A stretch of 64,000 bases of DNA, taken from NCBI GenBank assembly GCA_947179485.1, contig OX359250.1, forward strand, positions 19,264,539 to 19,328,538. The letters are read 5' to 3'. This stretch comes from Allacma fusca (Eukaryota; Arthropoda; Collembola; Symphypleona; Sminthuridae). The position numbers were made by a program, and so were the translations under genes. The notes beneath the pieces are model-generated. The model ran no database searches. It worked only from the letters and a program-made list of their open reading frames with translations, and was not told the DNA's origin. This document shows positions 24,501 through 35,783 of this stretch, one piece after another. The first letter of the stretch is position 1. Every line of letters starts with the position of its first letter.

Positions 24501-25067
24501 ATAAATTAATAGCTAAAAAAGTTAAAACAGAAGTTGCTTCTGCGCCCTCAAAAGTTAAAAACAAGTTTTCTGGTTGGATTTGTCAAAGGAATCAATATCC
24601 TGTTACGCAACATGATGAAAACGCTTGAAACGACGAAAAGCAACGCTACGATATATTTATAGTCACCATAAAGTAGCCGAGTAGAAGCACCATACCTTTG
24701 TTTCAGAATACGGTTTGATCTAACTTTATGCATTCCTAATATTCTAAAATACGAAATGCCGCCTTAGTATTTTCAACATGTGAGAATTTCTGATTTCCTG
24801 GAATTGCAATAATTGTGTAATCAATGAATAATAAATGCAGCATATTGTGGGATTGCATAAAAATAAGATAGTTTTGCTACTCGGCTACTTTATGGTGACT
24901 ACAAACTATACACATATCGTAGCGTTGCTTTTCGTCGTTTCAAGCGTTTTCATCATTTTGAGTAACAGAATATTGATTCCTTTGACAAATCCAACCAGAA
25001 AACTTGTTTTTAACTTTTGAGGGCGCAAAAGCAACTTCTGTTTTAGCTTTTTTAGCTATTAATTTAT
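24501..25067. repeat. 567-bp fold-back (two ~185-bp inverted arms)
   Basis: The left arm (24501-24684) and right arm (24882-25067) are near-perfect reverse complements around a loop of about 200 bp. The same 33-residue peptide is therefore readable from either arm; I take it as spurious. A transcript would fold into long double-stranded RNA. The right arm ends five bases before a Helitron. Confidence 0.88.
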
Positions 25068-25071
25068 ATAA

Positions 25072-25369
25072 TCAGTGCGTCCAATTTCGGGGACTTCAGT
25101 TACATTATTACGGTACAATTGAGCTATATACAAATTATAATAAAATTAATAAAAATCATATTTATTCAGCACGTGTCAGCAATGTCAACTAGCTTTGTGA
25201 AACGAATTGTTACAATTAATAGTTCACATTGAAGCGAGCTACTAACATTAAGCCTTCTCGAAAGGCCTTGATATGGGGTCTGTGGACATTTACGGTAGGT
25301 CTTACGTTAGTGTACTCTCACAATTCTCACTCAAGTACTTGCCCCTGTGAAGCACAGGGCTTTTACTAG
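25072..25369 (+). mobile_element. Non-autonomous Helitron (298 bp)
   Basis: Starts TCAGTGCGTC after an A and ends with hairpin CCCTGTGaagCACAGGG, a short spacer and CTAG, followed by T. The 5'-TC, 3' hairpin, CTAG end and A/T insertion site are the Helitron hallmarks. The copy at 29989 shares both ends and adjacent sequence (TTCAGTTACATTAT), confirming the boundaries. No Rep/helicase is present. Confidence 0.85.
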
Positions 25370-25669
25370 TTTTATCAAACGATCAACGTATATGAGATCC
25401 TTAAAAAGTAAACAGCGGGCGGTTTGTGTGGGAGGAGCGGAAGCAGTGGTGTCACGGGAACGAGTAGCACCTGCTTACATGGGAAGCGGAACGAGTACAG
25501 GAACGGGGACGGGAACAGGAATACACCCAAGTGGACACGACCACTGGGAACAGGAATCGAGATCTTCATTTTGTTTCCGCTCCCATCGGGAACGGGTACA
25601 GCCTACGCGTGATCCCGTTCAGACACCATTTGTTCCCGGGTTCGAGTTGGTACTATTACCACTTCCTAA

Positions 25670-27215
25670 AACACACAAAATTGATGTTGCAAGACTTGAT
25701 AGTGCTTTATTTATGGACTAATTCAATTACTACATTCCATTATATTCGTCTTTACCTGAAATTTTTACACACATTCTTGCATTAAAGATAATAAGGATAG
25801 AACTCCTGTTTCAGTACAATTGCGGTATTTTCTAGAATAGTTCTACAAGTTAATATAATAAATATTAAAATTATTATTAGTTTGTGCTTTTGCTGCAAGT
25901 GTAACCCCTGAAGAATTGATTGCGCGAGTTAATGTTTTTTTCAAATAAGACTAACAAAGGGAAACTAACCCGTGCTGGAGTCTGTGTTTTTCAAAACAGC
26001 CATTCCCATAGTGAAGCATTTTTTTGCAATCCTTTATTATTATTGACCACTTCCTGTCAGTTGATTTAAACTTTCGCGGCCTTACAAAAGCAAGTCGGTG
26101 GTATACAGTGAGCACAGAATATTTATCCTCTCCTGTGTGGCTCAATCTTTAACACTGAATAAGTTTAAACCTATGATCCACGGAACCTCGACAATTAACT
26201 TAAATTGTAGGTAATAATGTTACCAATTTATATTTATATTATAATTTATTATAATATGGTCCCCCAAAAAACTACCAAGAGCTTCGCTCAGCTCGCGGTG
26301 CTTCTAGGCTATATACCAACTGCTTGCAGCCTACTGGAAGCTCGCAATCTTATGCAATTTTGGATTATCACTTAAAAGAGTTAAATCATAATTATTATAA
26401 ACATTAAACATAAATCATCAAATTTGGATTAAATTAAGACTGGTAATGAGAAAAACTACGTTCGGTTACAGTACTGAAGAATTTGTTAAGAGAAAATTAA
26501 TGACTGAAATTTGTACACATAAGTGAGATTCTTATTGGGAAAAGCAAATGGAATTGAAAGAATGTACTATACAGTACGAGTGTGTTGGTTGTGACTTGTG
26601 ACATTTCCTCATTACTCTGCTTTACATTCGTTTAAGGATGTAGACGTACTTCATTCATTCTACTGATTCATTGGCTAATGTATGAAGTAGAGCGCTCATC
26701 TTCGGTCAGCACTCTTGTGAAAATTATGTAATCTAACTCTTTACTAATTTGAAAGAGTGGCCCGGCCCGTCGTCATGATATATTTGAAGTTCCGCGCATA
26801 ACGCCCCACGTGACATAACTGAAGCGAACTAACTGACAATGAGGCGAGCCAAGTAAAGTAGCAACACAGAACGGTTATACGCCTATCCTCGCCACAATGG
26901 TTCTTTAACAGTATACCGTACCGTTCACTGTAAAGCGGACTGTACAGTAGTGAACTCCCACTAAGGGATTGGGATTTGAAGTCCCGATTCACATTTACAC
27001 AATGTTTAACACTGCTCTTAAGGGATCTAAATACTATAATTTGAAGATGAGGATGAGAGAGACAGTTTAAATCTTCGCTCTCTCCTACGCGCACTTTTTT
27101 TGCGAGTACACAATGCCATAAAGCGCTTTTGCTATAAGTAATGCAATGTACAAGCACAAGCCACGCAACGCAGAACGCTTTGGCTTTAGCTAGAATTGCC
27201 GCTCCGCGTCCTCTC
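25670..27215. other. Unassigned DNA inside the outer hAT
   Basis: No recognisable gene. A 200-codon open frame on the minus strand (26744-27346) overlaps the neighbouring hAT end, so it is not a gene. Confidence 0.5.
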
Positions 27216-28544
27216 CAGTGCTCGGCACGGGTATGGGTAATACTCGGGTAAACGGGTATGGGTACGGGTATGGGTACTACCCGGGTACGGATTTTGTGTA
27301 CCCGAACAATTCCGGGTACTACCCGGGTACACTTTGGTCGGCTCAAAATCTCGGGTACGGATACGGGTATGGGTACGGGTACAAGGATTTCAAAATGGGT
27401 ATATACCCACCGGGTACGGGTATAATGGTGTCATTTACCCGTACCCGCGACCATTGTACCCGAGTATTTGGATATGTTGAGATTTGAGACATTTTGATGA
27501 TATTTATGAAAATAATGGAACTTCCGTTGGAAAATTCTGTCGGTATTTTTAGTAATTCTGAATACATATAGCTTATTGTTAATACCCTTTTAACCTTACA
27601 ACATGCAGTAACTGTATTTCAGACTGTGTTGCTAAAATATATATTTATATCTATAATATATATTTTTATGGAAACATGTTTTAGGAGGAATAATTAATAA
27701 ACAGACGAGGAATAATATCAAAATAGAAGTGGAGAATAGGATTCAACGAAATTTTATACAAAACGTCTTCATAATGTAGTATTTTGTCACTAATTGCATA
27801 AATAGTCTGATTGACACGTATGCACATGATACTTCATTAGCCACAATGAATACAATTTAAAAATTAGAGTTCCGATGAGTTGGATGGCAATATATTTTTT
27901 GTAATTGGTAGTTGATTAGGAAAAGGCGGATATTTGTAACAAGATATTAATGAGTTACATGTACACAGAACTACTGAGATGAGAAAATTAATGTAAAAGG
28001 CCGAATAAATCAAAAAGTGAAAAATCGAGTAGCCAAGTCCCAAGCCAAAAATGCATGTACATAGACTGTACATGGACTGGGTGCTATAAAATACTTCGCC
28101 CATCAGCCCATAAACAATCAAATGGGGATAATTTTACTTCTAATTAAATCAAAAACGCTTATAGTTTTCTACTCTTCAATAAAAATTGACAATGTCAAAT
28201 ACCTCTCTAGCTAGTCAAAATTACCCACTCAGGTGTCATACATTATTACATATAACGTACTATGTATTACATTAAAACAAATCTGGATAAAGTACCCGGG
28301 TACGAGTACGGGTACGAAACTGAGATACCCGAGTATGGGTACAATTTTCGAGTATTTTTCGGGTACGGGTACAATACGGGTACAGGTATATGGATTGAGA
28401 TTACATTGCGGGTACGGGTACGAAAAATTTGTACCCGGATACTCGGGTATGGGTACGGGTATAGATACCAGTTATTGAAATACCCGCACTTCAGGTACGG
28501 ATACGGGTACGGGTACCGATTTTTCGTACCCGTGCCGAGCACTG
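27216..28544. mobile_element. Non-autonomous hAT element, GGGTAC family (copy 2)
   Basis: 1329 bp, same 18-bp TIRs as the copy at 18767 and nearly the same sequence throughout, flanked by perfect TSDs GTCCTCTC (27208-27215, 28545-28552). The right subterminal block is about 90 bp longer, with extra GGGTAC/GGGTAT words around 28430-28520. The clean TSD proves the element's ends. No transposase. Confidence 0.95.
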
Positions 28545-28552
28545 GTCCTCTC

Positions 28553-29988
28553 CCATTACATTTACTATACATAGCATGCTTCCACCGACACAGGCGGTGG
28601 CTATGCTGCTCGTCATGTTTATAAGGGACAAATTTTGCCGGTCCCTTGAGCATCCTTTATAGCAAGAGTTGACTGTACGTCATTGAATGAGGATCTCGCT
28701 TGGGAATGGCTTCGTATTGGAAATTCACGGTGAAGTCGGTGTGCATTCCCAATGTGAAACCATGTCCAACTCCGCACTCTCACTAGCTCTCTCACAGTTC
28801 CTGGTTTTTGTTGGCAAGTTTTTCACCAAATTGTCTTATTTCGTGCTTTGAATTATTGTGAGTTTAAAATTTCTTAAGAAGATGATGTGTATGTATATTG
28901 TATATATATTATTCTATTATTATTGTATAAATTGTATATGTAAATGCCTGCAATTGAGATGTGTTGATAGTTTTTTCACCAACACATATCCATTGCAGGC
29001 ATTTCACGAATTTTCGGGATCAAAATAATTCAGAAGAAGGACAAAATTGACCAAAATTTCGTGAAATCCCTGGGATGGAGATTTTGGTTAGATTTTCGGG
29101 TAATTTTACCACAGTTCTAACTTAGCAGAATACCCATTTGTCTTACAAAGGAGACAATTTCCAGTCAAGTTAAGCTTCTCCATGACCATAAATAAATCGC
29201 AGGATCAAAGTTTTTGTAAAGTAAGCATTTGGTTAACAAAACCTGTGTTTACTCATGGTCAGGTGTATGCAGTATTGCCAGAGCCAATTTTCAAGAAAAT
29301 GTAAAAGTATTTGTGGAATATAATGAGGATCAAGGCCGGATACAGGGTGAAGGCAATGGTATGTACACAGTTAATTGTGTGTACCCGGAAATATTATAAT
29401 TGATCAAACTTTCATCAATCATAAATTTTGGAATCGTATTCACTATGAGCCAACAAAATTATAACATCAAATGAACTCAAGCAAACATATTATTTGCTGC
29501 CCTCGCCATATTTTGCCAGCAATGTTGCTGGCTTTCCGGTCTAGTGTTATGTACAATGAAAAAAACGGAAGTGCTTGAGAGCGCGAGAGAAACTTGTGTC
29601 ATGCACTATTTATAGAGTTTGAAGAATTTTTCAGATTTTTTTTTCAGAATTTTCTCCTGTAATTTTGGCCTATCGCTAACAGCCTGTTTCTGTTTAGGGT
29701 AGCTTTGTAAAGTAAGTCCCGGCAGTAACCCCTTTCAAGTGTATTTTACAATTGCAACACTTTTTATATTTAACGTCAGAAAAATTATCAGAATTTGTAT
29801 TGCTGAAGTTATTTGCTCACTATTTTTTAATTACAAACCTTAACATCAATACATTTGATCTTTATATCCCCTAAAAATATCATTAGGAAGTAAGGATTGA
29901 TTTGTAGGAACCATGGACTTTAGTAACCAAAGCAAGAGAAAAGTGTTGAGCTAATATGAATTCCTTTCATTTTCTCTATTTTAAATAA
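28553..29988. other. Unassigned DNA between nested elements
   Basis: AT-rich, no coding signal recognised. Contains the 63-nt hairpin listed separately. Confidence 0.45.
28942..29004. ncRNA. Hairpin with pre-microRNA-like geometry (candidate)
   Basis: Two 25-nt arms (AAATGCCTGCAATTGAGATG start, and its near complement ending TGCAGGCATTT) pair with two mismatches around a 13-nt loop, giving a 63-nt stem-loop. That size fits a pre-miRNA, but there is no extended lower stem and it sits in transposon-rich DNA, so a tiny fold-back element is equally likely. I recognise no known miRNA seed family. Confidence 0.25.
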
Positions 29989-30878
29989 TCAGTGCGTCAA
30001 GTGTCTGAGCCTTCAGTTACATTATCGCGGCACAACTGAGCTACATATATACAAATTATGATAAAATCATATTTAATCAGCTGATCCACGTGCTGATCGA
30101 CTAAGTGGTGAAGCACTATACAGTGAAGAAACAGTAATATTTTATAACAATGTTGGTATTAAATTGATCAAGCAATAAGTTAAATTCCACGTGTATATCC
30201 AAATATTGAGTTCGGTTGAGAACTTTAGTGGGCTGGAGCGTTGTACCATAATTTTTAAAGCGAAGCGCTTTTGTAAAATTGCTCGTTTTTGATTTTGTCC
30301 TTCTAAAGGCTCCCGCACGGGACAAGATACAACCGCCGGACCAGCGGCAAAAGACCTATTGGGTCCTGGACTTGGGAATAACGCCTTTACTTTTTCAATT
30401 TTCAAAATTTCATGAAATTTCATAAAATTTTGAAAATTTCCCGAATTCACTTAAAAATCTAATTTAACAGTACAAACGAATTCGTTGATCACAAAAGTCG
30501 TGGAAAATACCTTTCCCGCCCAAATTTCCTGAAATTTCGAAAATATTCCGAATTTACGTAAAATTCTGATTTAACAGCTCGAAAGAATTCCTTGATCAAT
30601 AAAATCGTCGAAAATACCTTCCTCGTCACAATATTCAAAATTTTATGAAATTTCGAAAAAACTTCGAATTGACGTGAAAACCTGGGTTAACCACAGGAAC
30701 TAGATTTTAACTCGTTAATCACTAAGGTCGTAAAAAATACCTTCGCTGCCTTGAAATCCGGCTTCGCTTTTGTTGCAATCGATGAATCGATTGCAGTTTT
30801 GGATTTTTTGACGATAAGCTGCCACCTAGCTATGTATATGAAATGAATTTCCCCTGTGAATCACAGGGCTTTTACTAG
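29989..30878 (+). mobile_element. Non-autonomous Helitron (890 bp)
   Basis: Begins TCAGTGCGTC after A and ends with a CTGTGAatTCACAG-like hairpin, TTTTACTAG, then T. Both ends match the 298-bp copy at 25072. The extra interior includes three diverged copies of a unit with 'aaaatacctt' and 'aatttcgaaa' words (about 30400-30760). No Rep/helicase ORF. Confidence 0.85.
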
Positions 30879-30937
30879 TATGTACATATAATGTACATAC
30901 ATACATTTTAAATAGTGTGGGTAATATTGAGGCCAAA

Positions 30938-31290
30938 TATTACTGGCTATAGTCAACCAACCCCAAATTACTAAAAAAAGAATTTGGGGCTAGTTGATCT
31001 GCGGCACGGTCCCAAGGAATGGAGCTTGATAGGGTTTTCTGTATACAGTGAGCAAGCAATGCTTGCATGCTGGCTGTATGAATACACATACAAGCCCTGC
31101 GTGCATGGTAATATGTGCACAACGCCTTAACTAGATATGTATATAAATTACCCGTTTCGGATTTTTCCCGATTTGACTGCCGGCAGACGCAAATATGCAC
31201 TTTAAAAAAAATACATAGTAATCTTTGTGCTTCCCTTGAGTTTCGAGTTTTTAAAAAGTGCATATTTGCGTCTGCCGGCAGCCAAAAAAA
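30938..31290 (+). repeat. Dispersed repeat (copy 1) ending in a 32-bp-arm palindrome
   Basis: Matches, in reverse orientation, the segment around 62560-62830: shared words include GCGGCACGGTCCCA, GAATGGAGC and GCAAGCAATG. Its 3' part is an inverted repeat (31177-31208 and 31250-31281, starting CTGCCGGCAGACGCAAATAT) around a 41-nt loop. It is probably a non-coding mobile element of unknown class. Confidence 0.65.
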
Positions 31291-31954
31291 TGCCGAAATT
31301 TCTAAAAAGGGGATGTGATTTTCTCAAAAAGTTCGAAATTTTGATTTTACGACGGGGGAAAAATCATGAGTGTAGTAGTTACTTGGACAATATATTTTAG
31401 ATAGCCCATTTTTTAATATTCTAATCGGTAAGACTAATAAATTGTTGTATTTTTCGGTTTTTTGACCTTCCCATTGGGATTTAAGGAAAAAAATATTCTG
31501 GTGTTTTTTTTTCATCCAATTACGCATCTAATGGGCCATTTAAGTGTTTTATAAAATGGTGACCTACAGGGGTGGCCGTTTTCAAAAAAACAGCCTCGCT
31601 GGCGTATATTTTTCAGATATATATTTTATATGCAGAATAATTATCTGTGGGCCGGCAATCGATATTAAATATTAAGTACCATTTTGAAACCCCCATCAAC
31701 ATTCAATTTTATTAGTACAAACATCTATCTTCCATTCATATTTCATCATTTTCCATTATGTAGGAGTTTAAAGTGTTGATATTTGCTTTACTCGGTATAT
31801 AATCTCTGAAGAAATAAACAATCAGTTATTACGGAGTTACGTTTCCCTATGGGGGAGCGTTAAGTCTCCCCTACATATCGTGTTTTTATCTGCAAAACGA
31901 AGGGTTTGGTAGTTACAGAAATCCTGATAATAATTTTTATCACACTTAAATACA
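31291..31954. other. Unassigned spacer
   Basis: No gene or clear repeat seen. It precedes the GGGAACGGG-rich right part of the outer hAT. Confidence 0.4.
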
Positions 31955-32410
31955 ATACCGACAACGCGGGAACAGGACCGGGAATACCGACTGTGGGTAC
32001 GGGGCCACAACATTCTCAATTTCTGAGTACGGGAACAGGGACGGGTCCGGGTACGCATTTTCATTAAATTCATGGGAACGGGTACCAAAAATACTGTTCC
32101 CACCATGGCGGGAACGGGTCCGGATACGGGAACACTTAAGGGGAGTACCCATTCATTGGGAATGGGATCGGAACGGGGACAAACTTTTTGTACCCATGGC
32201 GACCACTGAGTAGTGCTGTAATATTGTTCGCGTTTTGTTTGTTCTTTTGTTCAGTTCTTGTTTTTTGAACAAAACAAAACAAACAAAATCAGTTTACGAA
32301 AAAACAAAACTAGAACAAAACAAAACCGCGATAAGATAAAATAAAACTATAACAAACAAACCACGTGGGTAATAACCTTTTCAAACTTTGAGTTTGAAAA
32401 AGTGCCCAAA

Positions 32411-32719
32411 AGTAACATGACCTCAAATTGACCTGAGTTAGTCACAAATAGTAACATGACCTCAAATTGACCTGAGTGAGAGTCACAAAAAGTTTCAAGG
32501 CCTCAAATTCACCTCAGTGAGTTAAAACAAGTTCCATGACCTCAAATTGACCTCAGTGAGTTACAACAAGTTCCATGACCTCAAATTGACCTCAGTGGGT
32601 CACAAGAAATTCCATGACCTTAATTTGATCTCAGTGGGCTACAAGGAGTTTCATTATCTCATTTTTCGATGGGTCACAAGAATTCCCATGACCTTAATTT
32701 GACCTTTGTGGGTTATTGG
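32411..32719. repeat. 39-bp repeat, eight copies, each with paired TGACCT sites
   Basis: Eight consecutive units of about 39 bp (core CATGACCTCAAATTGACCTC). Read on the minus strand most units contain AGGTCA-atttg-AGGTCA, two nuclear-receptor half-sites in direct repeat spaced by five. Five of the eight keep both half-sites exactly; copies 3, 6 and 7 have decayed. Binding is not shown. Confidence 0.85.
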
Positions 32720-33749
32720 TAGACCCATAACCTTACATACACTTTATAATGAATCTCAAATAACATCATAATGACCATTAAGAGCTATTGAAGTGCACGG
32801 TTTTATTTACATGTATACCTATCATTTATGGTGTGAACCGCTGGGATTAAGTAAGGTCAACAAAATGTTTGCACTATTTAAAGATGTATAAGGCCAATCT
32901 AAAGTTATTGAACAACGTGTAACTTAGAATGCCTACTTGAGGTCAATGGAGTAATTAATTGTTACCTGCTATGACCATAACCTGTACTGATATTAAATAA
33001 TTAAATGTTTGGGTATATCGGATATTGTAAACGGGAGCAATTTCTGCTGGGCACCAGTACTTAGTTGGACAAACGTCACCTCCACTGCTGAGATTCGATT
33101 TTGTTTAGTTGATTTTAATAAACTGCAGAAGGAGGACTTGGATGTTAAATTATAAACTTGATTTGATCCTAAAATGTTGAAACTAGTCTGACTGTGAGTT
33201 GGCAGGAAGACGCAGAAATAAAAGAGGCCTAAGCAATCCAAAAAAACAATACAGGTAATTAATTCAATCAAGGCATCGGGCGAACCCAAAACGATGCGTA
33301 GCGGTAGCACTAGGTAAACCCCACCACAATCGTTTGTTGGTATATTATGTATATTTACGCGGTCATTTCAGGTCTTGTGGATGCATAGAATTACATTACG
33401 CCTTACACTCCTAGAAATTATCAACCAAAGGTTTAATGAGTGTATTAAATAAAAGTTGTAAAGCATATCCGCCTAAAATTAGTTAAAGCCCGTTTTTTGG
33501 TTTTAACGTCCTTTGTGCGCGGACCAAAACACCAATCAACTTCAATATGCTCTATTACTAATATACAACAATCAATTTCACAAATTTCTAACATCTTCTA
33601 CATCGGTAGAACAAAACAATATGGTTTGTTTTTTTGAACAATACGGATTGTTCCAAAAACATAACAACCCAGTCAACAATTACCATTCGCCAACACTTCG
33701 CCAACATTCAAAATTATTCGTCTTGGAACAATTTGAACTTTGAGCCTAG

Positions 33750-33859
33750 TTGGCGATTTGTTGGAAATGGCCGTTGGGGCAACATCGGGCCAGCGTTGGC
33801 AATTGTGGGCCAACGCTGGCCCAATGTTGCCCCAACGGCCATTTCCAACAATTCGCCAA
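33750..33859. repeat. 110-bp near-perfect palindrome
   Basis: Arms of about 50 bp (33750-33800 and 33811-33859) match with two mismatches around a loop of about 9 nt. GC-rich compared with its surroundings (GGCCGTTGGGGCAACAT). It could be a nested small fold-back element or cruciform-forming DNA. Confidence 0.9.
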
Positions 33860-33960
33860 TTGTTGACTGGGAAAACTCAAATTGTTTTACTTTTGTTCAT
33901 TTCCGAAGAGAACAAAACAAAACAAAACGAGCAAATTACAGCACTACCACTGAGCGGAAG

Positions 33961-34317
33961 CTTCTTTTTAGGGTAAAACAATTTCTGGCAGAGAAAATTA
34001 GCATGTGGAAGGAATTTGTGAACAGAGATTTTTTGAATTCGTTAACCTTTGACAGAGATTTTCAGAATTATTGGCGTCTTTTAGAGGAAATTGTTTTGTA
34101 CGCAGAAATCTCGAAAAAAGCTGACTTTTTTTCAAGGAGGATTTTGGAAATCGTTGACGACTTCCCTTCAGGAACTTAAGATTCAGCGGGGAAATTTAAA
34201 AGCGATCTTGCAGGGAGATTTACAAAAATTCGACCACTGACGAATTTCAGACGTAGTTTTTATTGTAATATAATAAAACGTACGGAAGATTGTTTGCGGC
34301 AGTTATTAGTTTCCTAT
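33961..34317. other. Flank beyond the outer hAT
   Basis: An open frame runs to 34179 and continues upstream through the palindrome and the hAT end. About 70 residues come from this flank and resemble nothing I recognise. I do not call it a gene. Confidence 0.35.
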
Positions 34318-34909
34318 TAGAGGTGGGTCCCGGAAGCGGGCTTTTTGATTCAGCCTGACCCGGCCGGGTTTTTGGCTTTTGGCCGGGTTCGGATGGTAAA
34401 AACAAACTGACGTCGGGCTACGACCGGGTTCGGGCTGCACTAAAAAAATGAAACCGGGTTAAGATCGGGCTTGGGCCTGCATTTAATTTTTAGTTCGGGT
34501 TTAGGGCTGGTCAGAAATTACAAATGACCTGTCAATCCTACAAGAATAGAGTTGAAACAGATAGGTCGCATTCTATTCATATTCATGCTAAAGAATCGAT
34601 CATTACGTTTAATACGTATACATACTTAAACATTTTGAAATGATCCCTTTCTCTTGATGGTTTATGTCCGAAAATTTTCAGTGCCAATAATAAATGCCAA
34701 TAAGTGCGGGTTTTTAGCGGGTTCGGGTCTTAAAAAATTTTGGAGACAGGGATTTTAAAGGTTCGGGTTTCATAAAATTTAAGGCGCATAAAACGGACCG
34801 GTTTAAATATTACCTATTTAGCCCGTTTGGCGGACCGGGTCGGGCTTATAGTCTTTTTTCGGGTTTCTTCCGGGTTCGGGCCTGAAGTCAAGCCCGAATC
34901 CCACCTGTA
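34318..34909. mobile_element. Non-autonomous hAT element, CGGGTTCGGGC family
   Basis: 592 bp. Ends TAGAGGTGGG and, reversed, TACAGGTGGG; flanks TTTCCTAT (34310-34317) and TTTCATAT (34910-34917), an 8-bp TSD with one difference. Both ends are full of GGGTTCGGG/GGCCGGGTT words. No ORF. Confidence 0.8.
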
Positions 34910-34947
34910 TTTCATATGGATGTCGTTGGCCGCAGGCCGCGCTAGTT

Positions 34948-34998
34948 TATAATATTTAAGTAAAGTAAATATTAAAGTAAGTAAGCATTTATAATTAA
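34948..34998. repeat. Isolated copy of the 38-bp minisatellite unit
   Basis: TTTATAATATTTAAGTAAAG followed by TAAATATTAAAGTAAGT matches the array at 20860-22226, over 12 kb away, as a single unit or so. The copy may be a seed or a transposed fragment. Confidence 0.8.
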
Positions 34999-35783
34999 GT
35001 TTAGCATGATGCTGGTCCTGCTGAAAATTAAATAATTATTGGAATTTTCCCAATGACTTAATAGTTACTGAATCAACAGAAATTTGAACTATGAATTTTG
35101 GCTAATATTCTAGGAATTCGTACGTCGCATAAATCTAATATCTTGAACATTAATTCAGTCTAAGACAGCCACAATCATTCATCAATCAATCAATCATTCA
35201 TTCATTCATTCATTCATTCATTCATTCATTCATTCATCCATCAATCAATCATTCATTCACCAATCACTCATGCGAATCGTGTATGTATAACCCTGAAGAC
35301 TTTACACAATATAGTAACAGTAACTTTAATTTTGAGGATCACACAAATGTATAAGAAAGTTTCACTTTCTAAAAACGTGGTAGTTGAGTTCGCTTCATTC
35401 AGCTAAATTAAGTTACTGTGCATTGCTAGCAACCTATTGACAAAAATATTTGTCGGTCTCACATGAATGGAAAATTGATGTAGGCAAAGGTGGGCGCCTC
35501 CTCTACATGTAGAACCTACTAGTAGGGAAAATATAGGTGACAAAAACACTCGCTTCAAAAGTAGGCATTATAGGATATGGGAAAATACAAAGTGTAGAGC
35601 GCCTCTCAAGTATGATGGACCTAGTAGTCTTTGTATATACATGTAGGGTTAATGTACACACTAAACTGCGGACTTCGCACGCCAAAAATTTTTATGCAAA
35701 ATTGAAGAAGAATGTCTAAGGTAGTGTAATTCACCATTGAGCAAATTTGATGGATTGGAAATCATGTGATGATTTGACATCAT
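34999..35783. other. Unassigned DNA with a CATT microsatellite
   Basis: Holds a (CATT)n/(CAAT)n microsatellite at about 35174-35260. At 35354-35375 there is a fragment, in reverse orientation, of the terminal sequence AGAAAGTGAAACTTTCT also present at 47643. No gene. Confidence 0.6.

Larger units (their letters stand above)
32211..33946. mobile_element. Non-autonomous hAT element, GTTTTGTT family
   Basis: 1736 bp with perfect 8-bp TSDs CCACTGAG (32203-32210, 33947-33954). The roughly 35-bp imperfect TIRs start TAGTGCTGTAAT and continue into GTTTTGTTTGTTC/GAACAAAACAAAAC runs. It inserted into the last bases of the outer hAT element. Inside are the 39-bp repeat at 32411 and the strong hairpin at 33750. 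No transposase. Confidence 0.9.
25444..33952. mobile_element. Outer hAT-type element expanded by nested insertions
   Basis: Left end CAGTGGTGTCACGGGAAC at 25444; right end, read inwards, CAGTGGTCGCCATGGGTAC up to 32208. The right end is interrupted six bases before its terminus by the hAT element 32211-33946, which duplicated CCACTGAG. Removing that insertion leaves AGCGGAAG after the terminus (33953-33960), identical to AGCGGAAG before the left end (25436-25443): an 8-bp TSD. GGGAACGGG-rich segments near 25444-25650 and 31955-32208 are the original subterminal regions. Between them lie another hAT (27216), a Helitron (29989) and other repeats. No transposase is seen. Alternatively two different elements could share the 8-mer by chance. 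Confidence 0.65.

Noticed and set aside
26744..27346. Minus-strand open frame of 200 codons
   Set aside because: Starts inside the hAT element at 27216 and extends into its flank; no recognisable domain and no splice context.
33634..34179. Plus-strand open frame of 181 codons
   Set aside because: Crosses a palindrome, a hAT terminus and a TSD, so it cannot be one ancestral coding unit; no domain recognised.
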